Positions 44,522-57,099 of a DNA stretch of 64,000 nt are shown piece by piece. A model generated the notes under the pieces. It worked only from the letters and a program-made list of their open reading frames with translations. It was not told where the DNA came from and ran no database searches. The stretch's first letter is position 1, and the number at the start of each line of letters is the position of its first letter. Location: NCBI GenBank assembly GCA_023634235.1, contig JAMKCF010000002.1, positions 6,190,722 through 6,254,721 of the forward strand, written 5' to 3'. A program made the position numbers and the translations under genes. This stretch comes from Pisaster brevispinus (Eukaryota > Echinodermata > Asteroidea > Forcipulatida > Asteriidae).

Positions 44522-44592
44522 GTTAACCACCGGTTCTTTTCAGAACCTAGACTACTGAAAAGAGATATTCACATGGTGTTACCGCAAGCCTT

Positions 44593-46540
44593 ACTTAGTT
44601 ATACTTCCACCATGCAAAGTTTCAAATCCTACTTAATAGTATGATTATTTACACACAAAAAACAGTTGAAGAAATTATCAACTTAACACGTCAAAAGGAA
44701 ACAGTTACTCCACACTTTCGGGAAACCCACGCAAATAATCAAGTCAATACTAAAACCCTTAAACCATGAGCAAAAGCGTGGCTTCAGTCGAAGTCGGATT
44801 CGAACCAGGGTCCGCAGAGGTGAAAGGCAGGGGAAAAAACGTCCTTATATTAACGGCCACAAGCTAAACTCACATTCTGACTGTGTACATAACTTGCCAT
44901 ACTCACAATTGTTTCTCACAAAATCACTGTTGCAAAAAGTTATCAAATTAAGCTTCTGCCATTGTTTTCAAAATTGCTCACTTTGTTGAGATACATACAT
45001 TAAATTGTCGAATTCTTTTGCGGGCTAAAGGGGCGTTTGAAAGCGGTTGTGAAAAATGTGAGTGTGGTAGCACTATTTTTTTTTCTTTTTTTAAGTATAA
45101 TGCCATATTCAACACAAAAATGCCTCGAATTTGAGTGGTTTTTCTTAAAAAAATCGAAATAAAACGGATTGCCATTTTTTTTGGAGTAAAAACAAGTTCT
45201 GGAAAAAAAAATTGGCGGACCGTGTTTCTTCACGAAGTAAAACAAAAACATTTTGAGGCTTATTGTATGGGTCATTAAGTTATTCCTCAATCCGCACTTT
45301 CCAACCATAATCAAATCATAAGAAACGTTTTGTTTTACTGCACAGATCGCCCAAGGTCTTGTCGACTGCGCAAGTGTATACGTCATGGCATCTACGGATA
45401 ATTTTAAAACAGTATCAATTGTGTCATGAGAGTGAACAATTTGCTTGCATGCTTGTTTAGAACTTTCGAGCTCTTGTGTGGTGCTTGTAGGTAGTTTTGA
45501 AATCAAGTCGATAATTGTTGTGCGGTCTAGTTGCGGGAACGGTACACATATCCTCGATCCCAACATGTGCGTGAGTCAGTCGTAATTACCGTCTTGAATA
45601 ACTAGTACCCAGCTTTGTTCCAAAGCAATTGGATTTGCTACCAAAATTGGACGGAGCAGTTTGATTGGTTAAGAATCGTGAATACATCATCATACATTTT
45701 GAAGCGCATGGCAAGTCACATGAAGCAAAATGAGCTACCAAGCGCACACTTCATTCTTTGATAGGAGGTTTATTATCAATAGTAACATTTCATGATAAAG
45801 CATTGGTCAAATTTATCTTAAAATAAAGTAAAGAAATTGTTACAGTGGTTCAAATTTTATCCTTTTTGTTATATTGATGTTGGCATAAGAAAAAAAAAAA
45901 AAAAAAAAAAAATAGCCAACAGAAGTACGGAGCCTCTAAAGGGACAGTTTTGAAATCTTGGCAAAAGTCTCAGAGGTGGATAGCCAGCCTTGTTTATAAA
46001 CAATCATCAATCATCCTTATCTAGGGCAGCTTGTAGCTACCATAGGAAGACTGTGTGAGACTTGTTTGACAGGTGAAGGTTTTTTTTAATCAGAAATAGC
46101 CAAGGCAAGGGGGAGATCTTTATACCAAGCATGGGCTGTGTATTTTAGATGGGTGTGTGAGTTGGAGTGCAAAGGGGGCGGGGTTTCACTGTAATCCTAC
46201 CTGTCAACAACAAATTGAGGGGACATAGACCACTGTTTATGGGGAATAAACATCTGTAGCCCCTCTGAGGGGTATTAGGCTTGATAATGATGTGAAAAAA
46301 AGGGACAGTAGAACACATGAATACAAAAGGGACATTGCTGTCCTCACATTTGAATCCTTTGTATTTTTGTGTTCGCACATTTTTTCGTGCGCTTAGTCTA
46401 TGGAGAGTGTTAAGTAAGAGGGACAGAGGAAAGTCCTCACATAGATAGCAATAAATTGATGTACAGTATGTACGCGTACACAACACGCGCTAAATGCATA
46501 CATAGCTTGTTTTCAATGAATAATTCATCAGCAAGTCCCA
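44593..46540. other. No gene; weak tRNA-derived SINE-like head
   Basis: On minus, 44785-44870 has an A-box-like TAGCTTGTGG and a perfect B-box GGTTCGAATCC about 50 bp apart, a spacing wider than in a tRNA. Poly-A of about 24 bp lies at 45890-45911. A 188-codon minus frame at 45000-45566 has no recognisable motif and contains low-complexity K/N/F runs. Confidence 0.3.
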
Positions 46541-46630
46541 GCCAATGGGAGCGAGGTATGCAAATATTGGCCTTTACCGCGCTGGGGAAAAAATTCGCGG
46601 CCGGCCCGGCGCTATATAGTTATATATAGG
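46541..46630 (+). promoter_or_regulatory. Promoter-like cluster: CCAAT, octamer, TATA
   Basis: GCCAATGGG at 46541, the octamer ATGCAAAT at 46558-46565 and a TATA-like CTATATAGTTATATATAGG at 46612-46630 are spaced as in compact Pol II promoters such as those of H2B genes. A GC-rich stretch lies between. No gene is recognised downstream, so it may be an orphan or part of a repeat. Confidence 0.3.
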
Positions 46631-46796
46631 AGGGTGCACTTGTAGTGCTAACTGCACAAACGCGACGGGACCACAAAGAGACACGCGCGCCATTTTGTAC
46701 GAGGGCAATATTAAATACGAAGTACGCGGTGTGCTTGCTAAGTATACATTTTGCGGTTTAAAAAAAAAGACCGAGCGGCTGTTCTAAAACACTGCG

Positions 46797-46935
46797 TGAT
46801 GCCATGGTACTGCAATCAACAGTCCGTTTTTAATTAAACAATCAGTACTCCGCCATTCTAATTTATTTTTGTATCTAAGAAAATCCAAGTTCCTCATCTG
46901 CACCTAGCCAAATAGCATGGAAAAAGTATTGATCC
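46797..46935. mobile_element. Left part of a TTAA MITE (copy M4)
   Basis: The stretch from GCGTGATGCCATGGTACTGC to CCTAGCCAAATAGCATGG matches M2 at 57105-57235. A degraded interior (about 48230-48350) and a possible right end near 48400-48425 lie 1.4 kb away, so the copy is probably interrupted. Confidence 0.6.
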
Positions 46936-49299
46936 CATCTCTTTTACACACAACACAAATATCAATGACCAGTAACTATTACTTTAAACGAGCCTTCACA
47001 CACAAGCACTAGATTTATACCTCAAACCATGGCAAAACTATTAAGAGATTTATGGAATGTAATATGTCAGTTAAAAACATGTAAAAATGAAATTTGTATT
47101 GTAATTGATTATACTATTATAAGGGGTTTTTGCCCGGTAGTTGAAACGCAAATTGTTTTCGTCCAAATAATGTTGCCTGTTCTTTACGATTCATAACAAA
47201 CATCACAATTTGAAATCATTACAAGATATAAACTAATGTAAATACGATTTGCGGTAACACCATTTGTATATATTTTAGCTAAGTAAATGTGTTCTTAGGG
47301 AACTAGGTCTCGCTTTGTATTATATACCAGCAGAGTATGTTTTGGAATCCGGGAGACTACTTTGGGAAACTACTTAGTTCTGAAAACAACAGTCCAGCTT
47401 ATTAGCTACTAACTAGGGGGAAGGTAGGACGATGCCTGGAACAAGCTGGTCAAAACATCGAAAACAATTAAGAACTCACTCCGCGGCAGTGAAGTTAATA
47501 ACGAGGCTCCTCCTTGATCAGATCCACTGAGCGAAAGTAGTGCGTCCCGGACCAGGTAGTAGCTAATAAGCTTATAAGCATTTAACATCTCCGGGTGACA
47601 TTCAATACTTCTAAAACTCTGGCATAATATGCGTTTACTTTTAGTACACTTCGAGAACAATAGACAACTTTGATACAGTGTGTTCTTCAACAAGTTTATC
47701 ATTTATTGTTCTTATTTTGTGTTTAAGTAATACAAATTGGTCTTCCGTGACGACCTTTGAACATAAAAACTGCAATTCTTTTACGATCAAGGAAAGTGCC
47801 TTTAAAGAGGGAATACACGTTGAAATACGATGTTGTGGTGAACTCATTATCAAATAGAAAGGGTCCCCAATGTCAGAGGGGCACAATTACAAGTCTCCTA
47901 CCTCATGTTAAATTGTAAACAAGTGCAATTTTATTTGAAGCATTTTTACAGCAAATTTTTATGTCATCGGACAACACAAACATATGGGTCTGCATAGTCT
48001 AGAGGGGAATTGTTGCGTAACAAAACAATTTCAAATTCAATGTTGCTTTGATTGATTAATCATCAACATTCACGAATGCACTTAACAATGTGTACACTAA
48101 GTACAGCCCAATACTTGACAAGTCAATATATAACATATGTTGATGTTCTATCTGAGTTGTGTAAACAAAGGGTGTTAGTCCTAGAAATGGTTGATTGAGC
48201 AGATATATGACAAGGCTTTATCGGTGAGACGGTTCCACCTTTGCTGGTTCATGTGAGCTCAAATCCAAATAAATGTTGCTTCAATTTATTTGATTAAGTC
48301 AAAAAGGTACAAATATGTATAATGCTTTCGGCGATGTAAAGGTGATTGGATTATCCATAAAAATACCAAAAGAGCGACGGTGTCGAGTGTAATTTAGTTT
48401 TGATTGATTCACTAAGGGTTATTTATCTTCTTTTTTTTGGAGCAGTGTTTTCAAAGTTTATGATTTCAAATGATGTAAAAAGCAATGGAATGGGACTATC
48501 TGGGAGGATGGAGTAAATACACAGCTGTGCACTAAGTAGTGAAATGCTTAAACAGCTACAGTAGAAGTGATTCCTCTAAGGGCAAATGGGCCTAGGTGTG
48601 CCTCAAAGGAACAACTCCTTGTTGTTTTGTTTTGCTTCCCCAGTATTGGTGTAGACGCTGTACAAAAAAGGTGTGTGTATTTTTGTTTCCGTGATGCAAT
48701 AATATTTTTGAGTTTAACATGTGGCATTTGGGGTTTTTTTTGCTAAAAAAAGGGTTTAAATCAAAAGAATTTTATATTTTGTTTTGCAATTGCACGGGAT
48801 TAATTACTTTGTTCCTCAAACAACATGATTTTCACATACAAAAAAAATCAAAACATGTTGATATATATTTCCCCAAAATATGAAGAATTAAAAAAAATGT
48901 GTTCACAAAGAACCTGTTCGCCTATAAATAATAAATATATGTTGCCATTTTGCAATAAAAATATTGTTGCAAACTCTGTGTTGGGTCCCAGTGCTCTGTA
49001 CACCGTCGGGCGAAATGTAAATCGGCTTTGCCCAGTTGCTCATTGTCGCAACACAATGAACCACAAAACACTTTTCAACAATCGTGTATTGTTGACCCAA
49101 AAACTAAAAAACAAAGCAAAACAAAAACAAAAAACTAGACATTATGTGTTTGAAAACAAACAAAAAGCGTTCCGTTATGTTGACGTAAAAGTTTGTTTTT
49201 ATCCAAAGATATGAACTGATTCTTTAGTTTGTGTATATGGTTTAATATTGTTTAAACTGAATGCTTGTTATCAAGAGTGATCACGACAGTGTAAATAGT
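46936..49299. other. No gene recognised; degraded repeats
   Basis: 47247-47275 (TTGCGGTAACACCAT) resembles the PLE-C terminus. 48700-48890 weakly resembles the minisatellite flank at 26530-26790. Short minus frames at 47409-47886 are not recognised. Confidence 0.4.
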
Positions 49300-49745
49300 A
49301 ACAAAATCGGTTCTGGTCTTAGACCGGAAGTGAAGGACAAAACGGGGTCACCGTTTTTATTAAAATGTCTCAATTGTTGCCAGCTACAATACAACACAAA
49401 CAACACCACTTTATGACATGTGGTTTAGGATATATGATTTGTTAAAGTTTTGAGCTTCCTGATTGGACCGGAAGTAAAAGTCAATGTGAGGTCATGATTA
49501 CACATAAAATGTCGTAATTGTTGTAAGCTAAAATACAACACAAACATATTACATGTACCAATTTATGACATGACGTCGTTCAGTAGATATGATTTGTTAA
49601 AATTTTGAGCTTCCAGTTTTGACCGGAAGTAAATGTCAAAGTGAGGTCAAGTTTAAAAAGGATATTTTGTACAATTGTTGTAAGCTAAAAAACAACATAA
49701 ACTAAACAACTTTACGCCATGTGGTTCAGTAGATATTATTTTTTA
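49300..49745. repeat. Diverged ~150 bp tandem repeat, three units
   Basis: GACCGGAAGT starts units at 49323, 49466 and 49620. Each unit shares GTAATTGTTG, ACAACACAAAC and GATATGATTTGTTAAA. The CCGGAAGT element also recurs in the ~130 bp repeats at 52.5-55.3 kb, which suggests a common source. Confidence 0.8.
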
Positions 49746-50989
49746 AAGGAATAAGCTTTTGAATTACCGTAATTCGATACTTGATGACGTCACAGTAAAA
49801 CAATTGTGGTTTTCATACTAATTGTTTTATAAAGAACACGATGAAAAACGAATTTGTCATCTAATGCATTCTCACGAAAACCATAAACCTACGTAGGAAT
49901 TACATGTGTTGCACATATGTACAAATCGAATGGGCTGTGCACAACGCAATGGGTCCTTCGATCAACCGGTTAAAAATCGAATATCAAGGTAATCTCCAAC
50001 GCCTTGCCGTGATTGCGCAATCATGGCACAATCAGCAAGCTAGCTAAGCTGTACGATTTGCTACTTAATCGCTAGTTAGTGTGGGAAAACTTTGTTCTGT
50101 TATGACTCTGACTTTGACTCTGACTCTGAGTTCAAAACATTTGTGTTTTAAAAAGGTTTGTGCATCATGGGTAACTAAAATTGAACTTATTTGTTTTATT
50201 AGCTAATACTTTCACATTTCAGAGCCATGCGTTTTGTACACAGATACAAAACGCACTATAAATGACGTCATGGTGACGTCGACTGGCATTTTAGGCCGGC
50301 AAACGCATCTACAGCATCCCATGAAAAAAACAACTGAAGACATTTCATTGGTCTGGTTACTGCTGAAATCTACGCTTACGATCACCATTCTCTGTTTTTT
50401 TTTTGTAAGTGCCGAATTTCTGCGCTGGCTGTGTAAGCGAAGAATGCCTAGTTATAACACCTTCACATTGAATTGCAAATTTTCACATTTGGCTTTTTTT
50501 CATTTTGTTTGCATTAAATATAAACTTGTCATGATATATTCCGAGAAAGTACAAAATATATGCTTGGAAATTCAATTTCCTTAGGGAAAGTCTAGAAACT
50601 GTGAAATTTGTGCATAAATGATAAGGTTGCGTTGTTACAACATTTTTTGATGCAATCCTTTTCATCTAATATTTGTACAATATGAAGCCCTCAAATACAT
50701 AAAGAATAACCTTTACACAAAAACATTTAAAAAGAAACACAATATTCAGACAATCGCAACTGTTTACCAACTTGTTAATTATTATAATGTTTACATGCAT
50801 CATGTTCTAAAAATTTATCAGTATTTGTCACAAGTTAAATACCTTAGCATTGTTATTAAATTTCAAATAAATAATTGTTTGTAACAACGAATGAGGGTCA
50901 TATATTGTGTACAAGCCCACACAAATTATGTTTTGGGTGTATACAATTTATGTTGGGATGAAAATATTGTAAACCTTAAGCGACAGTGT
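49746..50989. other. No gene recognised
   Basis: 50285-50320 (TTTTAGGCCGGCAAACGC) resembles 54553-54585. The block near 50405 (GTGCCGAATTTCTGCGCT) recurs at 51850. No credible gene was seen. Confidence 0.4.
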
Positions 50990-50994
50990 AAGCA

Positions 50995-51285
50995 TTTCCT
51001 GGTAGGGTTAGAATGTTGTAACCCTTTAAAGATTGTGTGTTTTTTTTTCCGGTGGGGATAGAATATTCTAACACTTTAAAATTGTGTTCTTTTTGTCCGG
51101 TGGGGATAGAATATTCTAACCCTTTAGAGATTTTGTGTTCTTTTTGTCCGGTGGGGATAGAATATTCTAACCCTTTAGAGATTTTGTGTTCTTTTTGTCC
51201 GGTGGGGATAGAATATTTTAACCCTTTAGAGATGGTGTGTGCATTTTCCGGTGGGGATAGGATATTCTAACCCTTTAGAGATTTG
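50995..51285. repeat. ~58 bp hairpin minisatellite, five units
   Basis: Unit TCCGGTGGGGATAGAATATTCTAACCC plus a T/G-rich spacer, with units two to five nearly identical. The core GGGATAGAATATTCTAACCC is palindromic and closely resembles the GGGATAGAAAATTCTATCCC core at 26.1 and 57.8 kb. The open frame through it is an artefact of the repeat. Confidence 0.9.
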
Positions 51286-52160
51286 ATTTCATTGACTGTC
51301 AAATTAGTGCAGATGTAACATTTTCAAGATTCCGCGTACATTTTTCTGTTTGTGTTTGCATGTACTTGAAAAGTAAAAAAATGAAGCTCGTTTCCCTGCA
51401 AACGAATATTTCGGAGCTCTGTGAACTTATTTATTCATGTTTAAAGCCAATATTTATATGATTAAACTCGTGCCTAATTTTTCATGAAAAGAGTACACAA
51501 ACTGAGCAGCCAGTTTGACTTTTTCAAACGTAATCCTATGATATGGTAAATAGTAAACAGTTGTACCCTTAAAATTGCAAAGTAACGATAAAACCTAGTT
51601 TACGTGCAAAATTTTTGAAGATTATTCACACGAAAACAACAAGTTTGTTTTTGTTGCTTTAATTTTATTATTTTTAAAAGTTTGGTGAAAAGATGACAAA
51701 TATAGCATAATTTTATTGAATAACAAGCAAATGTGAAATTGTGCAATTAAATGTGAAGGTGTTTTATGTAAAGTACTCAAACGCACAAGCCAAAATTATC
51801 TGCTAATCCCCAAAATACGCTTGACGTAAGCACGGAGTTCTCTGCTTCCGTAAGCGCCGAATTTCTGCGCTAGCTGTGTAAGCAAAGAATGCTCACGTGA
51901 AGTACACATTCGCACAAGCACAAATTCCCTGCTAGCCCCTCCAATACGCTGGACGTAAGCACGGAATTATCTGCTTCCGTAAGCGATCATTTGCTAACGA
52001 GAAGCAGAGCCATGACATTTGGCCCAGGTCTCACAAGTTAGTACTTAAAGCAACCACTTCACAGGTCTCACAATTTAGTAAGTAAAGATTGGTCAATGCT
52101 GTTGTATTAAAATCGTAATTGTAAATATTGTCTTGTCTTTTTAATACCGTGTATGTATTT
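51286..52160. other. No gene; ~131 bp direct duplication
   Basis: GACGTAAGCACGGA and GCTTCCGTAAGCG occur near 51820-51860 and again near 51950-51990, with about 131 bp spacing. Nothing coding is recognised. Confidence 0.5.
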
Positions 52161-55100
52161 AGCTGTTCCGACTTACTGTCGGAACAGCTATTGTTTTCGT
52201 CGAGAATTTTATTATTTTTCTTATACATTTGTTTTCGCCTAAATCCCATAGCATTTACACAGGTTTTTTTCTTTAAGCCTAATATCCTAGAGCGTAAATA
52301 TAAAAGAGTTAGATCATATATCAAATTGAAGCTTAGAACATAAACTTAACTCTAAATTTAATAAATGTTAAAATTCTTAATTAATTAGTAACTTAACAGC
52401 GAGGTGAATATTTAATTAGCCAACCTTGTAAGCACCATATCTCAAAAAGGGTACCCCCGATCATCAAACTGTTTTCAGTTTTGGACTTCTGGGGTACTAT
52501 AGATGTGCTTTCCGGCCTAAAATGTTGGACGATCTGCACAATCACAAACTAGATGCATTTACTCTCAATTTTTCCAAAACCTTGGAAAACTGTGACCCCA
52601 TGTTGACATTTACTTCGGGGTCAACCGGATGTGGAAACATAGCTTTAGAACTACACAACCGATTTCAAACTTTTTTCAGTTAAAGACCCCTTGAGCATTG
52701 AAGATTGAACTTGGATTACTGTGACCCCGTGTTGACCTTTACTGACGGGTCACCTGGAAGTGGGACCATATCTGAAGAACTTCACAACGCATTTTCATTT
52801 TTTCTTTTAGTGGTAGACTCTTTGAGCATTGAAGACAAGCCTTGTGTTACCGTGACCCAATGTTGACCCTTACCTCTGGGTCAACCGGAAGTGGGACCAT
52901 ATCTCAAGAACTACACAAAACCTTTTGAGCATTGAAGATAAGCTTTGGGTTATTGTAACCCCATGTTGACCTTTATTTCCGGCTCAACCGGAAGTGGAAC
53001 AATATCGTTAAATCTTGAACTTAGGCTCACTTTAAATGTCTGGATCATCGAATCAAAGCACAACAAAACGGAACAGCTTTGTGTTTGTTCACAAACACTT
53101 AATGTCTAGTTTTATTTTTGTTTTTATTTTTTTGCAATAAAAAAATAAATGCGGAATAATTTAACAAGTTAGTACGTTACACGAACTACCACTCTTATCA
53201 AGGATTTATGAATTCGAAACGAATTATTAATACAAAACGATATATTAACCCGTTACTACGCCTGCTTTCCACTGATAACATTTCATTGCTTGCCACAACA
53301 GGGCTTTAGTAGCACATAATAATTTCGGGTAGACGATCTAAATTGTGGTCTATGCTATTGTACTAAAATTGTTATGTCTTTTTAATACTGACTGTTTTTG
53401 TTGGGCTAAAATAGTAAATAGAAGATATGACCTTATTGTTAATTTTGGCTCTTCACACACATGAATTTTTTTCTTGTCTATACCTTTCCCCCATTCAGCT
53501 ACAATTTGAGCTTCAAGGCAACCCCAAGAGGTTTTTTGTTTGCTATATAATGTTTTCCGAAGTGTTGCATTCGCACAAGAACCTTAAAAACGTGGTTTCA
53601 GGCGGAATTGTAGCCTTGTTTGTTTCACGCTTCAGCTTCAAGTATTGCGTTTGAACGGGACCAAAGCGCAAACAAGTCTGCCACGCGGGCAACATCGTTC
53701 CCAAAACGCGGCATTATATTTTCTACGTCCACGCTGAATAACGATTAGATCTGGTCGAACACGAAGCTCTGCGCTGAGATCAAGACAAATTCCTCTCGAT
53801 TCTTGTGCATGAACGTAGACTTGTGTAACTCGGCGCAGGAATTACTTTTTATAATATACTCTACATACAAAAAACGCAACAACACGGTTCATAAATGGGT
53901 TTACGACTTGATCGGGTTGCAAAACCAAGCAAGCAAGAGCACCGTTAAAACGTATAGCGCCCTCAATATTTTAAAAAGTTTAGAGCTTGACTCCACGCTG
54001 AATAACGATAAGATCTGGTCGAACACGACGCTCTGCGCTGAGATCAAGACAGATTCCTCTCGATTCTTGTGAATGAACGTAGACTTGTGTAACTCGGCGC
54101 AGGAATTACTCTTTATAATATACTCTACATACAAAAAACGCAACAACACGGTTCATAAATGGGTTAACGACTTGATTGGGTTGCAAAAACAAGCAAGCAA
54201 GAGCACCGTTAAAAACGTATAGCGCCCTCAATATTTTAAAAAGTTTAGAGCTTGACTCCTTATTATTTATAAACACACATATTCTAGGCAGAGTACCAAT
54301 GGCAATAAATTTGCCTGATAATGTTGGTATTGTTTCTACTGACAATGTTTATGTACGTTTTTATGCTTTCAAACTGAGAATCAATAAAATATATCTTGTT
54401 TTAGGAGACATTTGTGAAATGTACGACGTTAAATTTGAGCTTAATTCAAAAATTATGTTTCTAGAAGTCGGATTTGATTTCACTATCTCTATGTGTTTTA
54501 TACACGGGGAAAATGCGCAACAATTTACGTCATTGTTACGTCGTTCGTTATTTTAGGCCGAAAAGCACATCTATAACATCATATAAGTCAAAAACTAAAA
54601 AAAGTTTGACGATCGGAGGTATACTTTTTGAGATATGGTCTCAACAAGGTTGGCTAATTAAATTTTCAATTCGCTGTAAAGTGGCTAAGTAATTAAGAAG
54701 TTTAAATTTAGGTACTAAGCTTCAATTTAATATAGGACCTAACTCTTTAACATTAAAACATTAGGATATTGAGTGTATACATAAAATGTATACAATTGCT
54801 ATGGGATTTTGGTGGAAACAAAGAAGAAAAATAATGATAGTAATAACTAAACATTAGGTGTTTGTGAACAAACACAAAGCTGTTCCGTTTTGTTGTGCTT
54901 TGATTAAACGATCCAGACATTTAAAGTGAGCCTAAGTTCAAGATTGAACGATATGGTTCCACTTCCACAGAAGTAAGGGTCAACATTGGTTCACGGTTAC
55001 ACAAGGCTAGTATTCAATGCCCAAAGATTATATCATTGAAAATTAATTGAAATTGGATTTTGTAATTCTTGAGAAATGGTCTCACTTCCGGTTGACTCAG

Positions 55101-55350
55101 AAGTAAAGGTCAACATGGGGTCACGGTAACCCGTGGCTTATATTCAATGCTCAAAAGGTTTATAACTGAAAAGAAATCGAAATTTGGTTGTTTAGTTCTT
55201 GAGATATGGTCCCAACTTCCGGTTGACCCGGAAGTAAAGGTTAACATTGGGTCACGGTATTCAAAGTTCAGTCTACAATGCTCAAAGCGTCTATAACTGA
55301 AAATAAATTGAACTTGGGTTGTGTAGTTCTTGAGATGCTGCACTGAAGAG
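52161..55350. mobile_element. Inverted, circularly permuted repeat element
   Basis: Left blocks run A (52178-52545), B (~130 bp tandem units, 52590-53010) and C (53010-53105). On the right the inverted blocks run A (54545-54850), C (54850-54950), B (54950-55345). Read on the opposite strand the right side is B-C-A, a rotation of A-B-C. A perfect 12 bp hairpin (AGCTGTTCCGAC, 52161-52189) marks the left end of A. The middle 1.4 kb holds an unrecognised coding relic. The class is unknown. Confidence 0.65.
53427..54556 (+). pseudogene. Unrecognised coding relic with 264 bp in-frame duplication
   Basis: A 264 bp unit (88 codons) occurs at 53731-53994 and again at 53995-54258, with few differences. 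The unit encodes MNVDLCNSAQELLFIIYSTY and TYSALNILKSLELDS. After the second copy the frame continues with LLFINTHILGRVPMAINLPD, VRFYAFKLRINKIYLVLGDI and a conserved-looking end at 54556. Stops and a single-base shift (AAAAACG near 54213) interrupt it. An upstream piece (53427-53654) reads LQFELQGNPKRFFVCYI. I do not recognise the protein. Preservation of reading frame across the duplication argues that it was once coding. Confidence 0.45.
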
Positions 55351-55736
55351 GCAATTTTTTATCACAAGCGCAGTTGTGTTAACTGCTTTTTTTACTCTAA
55401 CGTTTGTTATCGAGCAACAGGTCTCACAAGTTAGCATGTATACCAATACTGTGACGGTTACACGCTTAACCAACCGATGAACCTGTTAAACGTTTAAATT
55501 TTTACGGTTCGGATAAGCATAACACAATTGTATGTTGCCGTAAACATATTGTTGTGTACAGTCGTAAATTTCAATTAAGCATAAACTATTCAGTTAAAAT
55601 GTGTTCAGTTTAATGGCTTTTAACGATAACGTTATCATCTTGTTGGATACACCGAGCTAGCCGGCTTTCCCAGCGACACAGCCTGGAGCAGCGTCCAGGA
55701 GAAGTGCACGCGACCAGGAGGCAGGATATGTTTTTT
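55351..55736. other. No gene recognised
   Basis: Spacer between the inverted element and R1 copy 2, with a short GC-rich stretch at 55655-55720. Confidence 0.4.
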
Positions 55737-57099
55737 TTTCTCCGGGTGGTTATGTCCCATATGCGGTATACAATATGTATTATCTTCAATTTCTTTTTAC
55801 AACGCCCTCTTTAAAATTTACCTACTTCTGCCCGTTTTACATATTATGGGGGACACAAATCTACACAAATCTCCGGGGACAGAATCCATGCACTCTCAAA
55901 GGCGGCAGGATCTAGAGTCATGTTGGTTCTCGGCTTAGCGCAGTTCTCCCAGGTGCGGCGCCAGCGACCGAGCGGGGTTCCTTCAACCATCCAGGGCTCC
56001 TGACGGGAGGCCTTGCGGCGGCAGAAATACAAATTTATAAAAGTTGAATAAAATTACAGTTTTATTTAATTGAATCAAATCGAACGCTTTTTACATTTTA
56101 CCCGCAAACTCGTCGAGGCATTGCCTCCTAATTGGCATCTTATCCTTCAAGCTTATAAAAACACAAATATCCTTGCTATTTTTTCAATCCAGATATTTTA
56201 CTATTACAAACCATCTATTCAAAAGCAATTGATATTTACTTGACCTCAAATTAAGCAGCATTCCGACTCTACATTAAATATAAGGGAATCCGAGTAGAGA
56301 ACATTGACTTTTGAAACAAGTATGGAATAAAATGTTACAAGAAATAAAACTAAGAGTTATCAACTGAACAACAAATTTTATTATACATAGATAAAAAAAA
56401 ACATTACAAAAACTAATAAAGCAATTAAACAGACAAGACAAGTTTTGTTTGTGTTGTTTTGTTGATGGTTTTGTGCCTGCTTCAGACATCATGAATATAA
56501 TATGATTTTCCGAGGAATGTGTTATAAATATTTGTTTTACTTATGTAGATTGACTCTATAAACCTTCCACGACATGCTTACTACTCTAAGTTTAATTAGT
56601 AGATACACATTACGGTTAATAGCTTACACAGAAAATAATTACTCAAACAAACTACATTATACGAGAAGTGTTTTGAAGTAACCGAATAACAAATCAATCC
56701 TTCCTTTTTCTTTCTGTTATTGATTCTTCTTTTACCGTAAAAGACAAGTAGAAACTTCGATTGTAACGAATTGCCAGAGAAGCTTTTGTGTTCAATTTGA
56801 AATGCAAATAAATAATTATCTTAAATGCAAGATTTGATCGTTCATATTTTCCGGGACCATAACAAGTTACGTCTACATGCAACCATTCAGCCAAACTGAG
56901 TTCCTACAATTTCATTGCAACTCTTAGTGATTTGTTTCTCCGACAGTAATCCAGTCCGCAACTCAATGTCCTGAAAAACGGCTGTTTAGTTCGAACAGGT
57001 TCATTTTTAACTGAATTATTTTTGTTGTTGTTATTTTTCAATTTTACAGCTAAACATTTTCATCATAGTCCAAAAATTGCTATCAAAACAGGAATTTAA

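Noticed and set aside
45000..45566. 188-codon minus frame as a host gene
   Set aside because: No domain or splice structure is seen. The second half is low-complexity Lys/Asn/Phe from A/T runs.
48825..49214. 130-codon plus frame
   Set aside because: It lies in degraded repeat sequence with Lys/Gln/Asn-rich translation and no motif.
51037..51270. Open frame with repeated CPVGIEYSNPLE text
   Set aside because: It exists only because the ~58 bp minisatellite lacks stops in that frame; unit length is not a multiple of three throughout.
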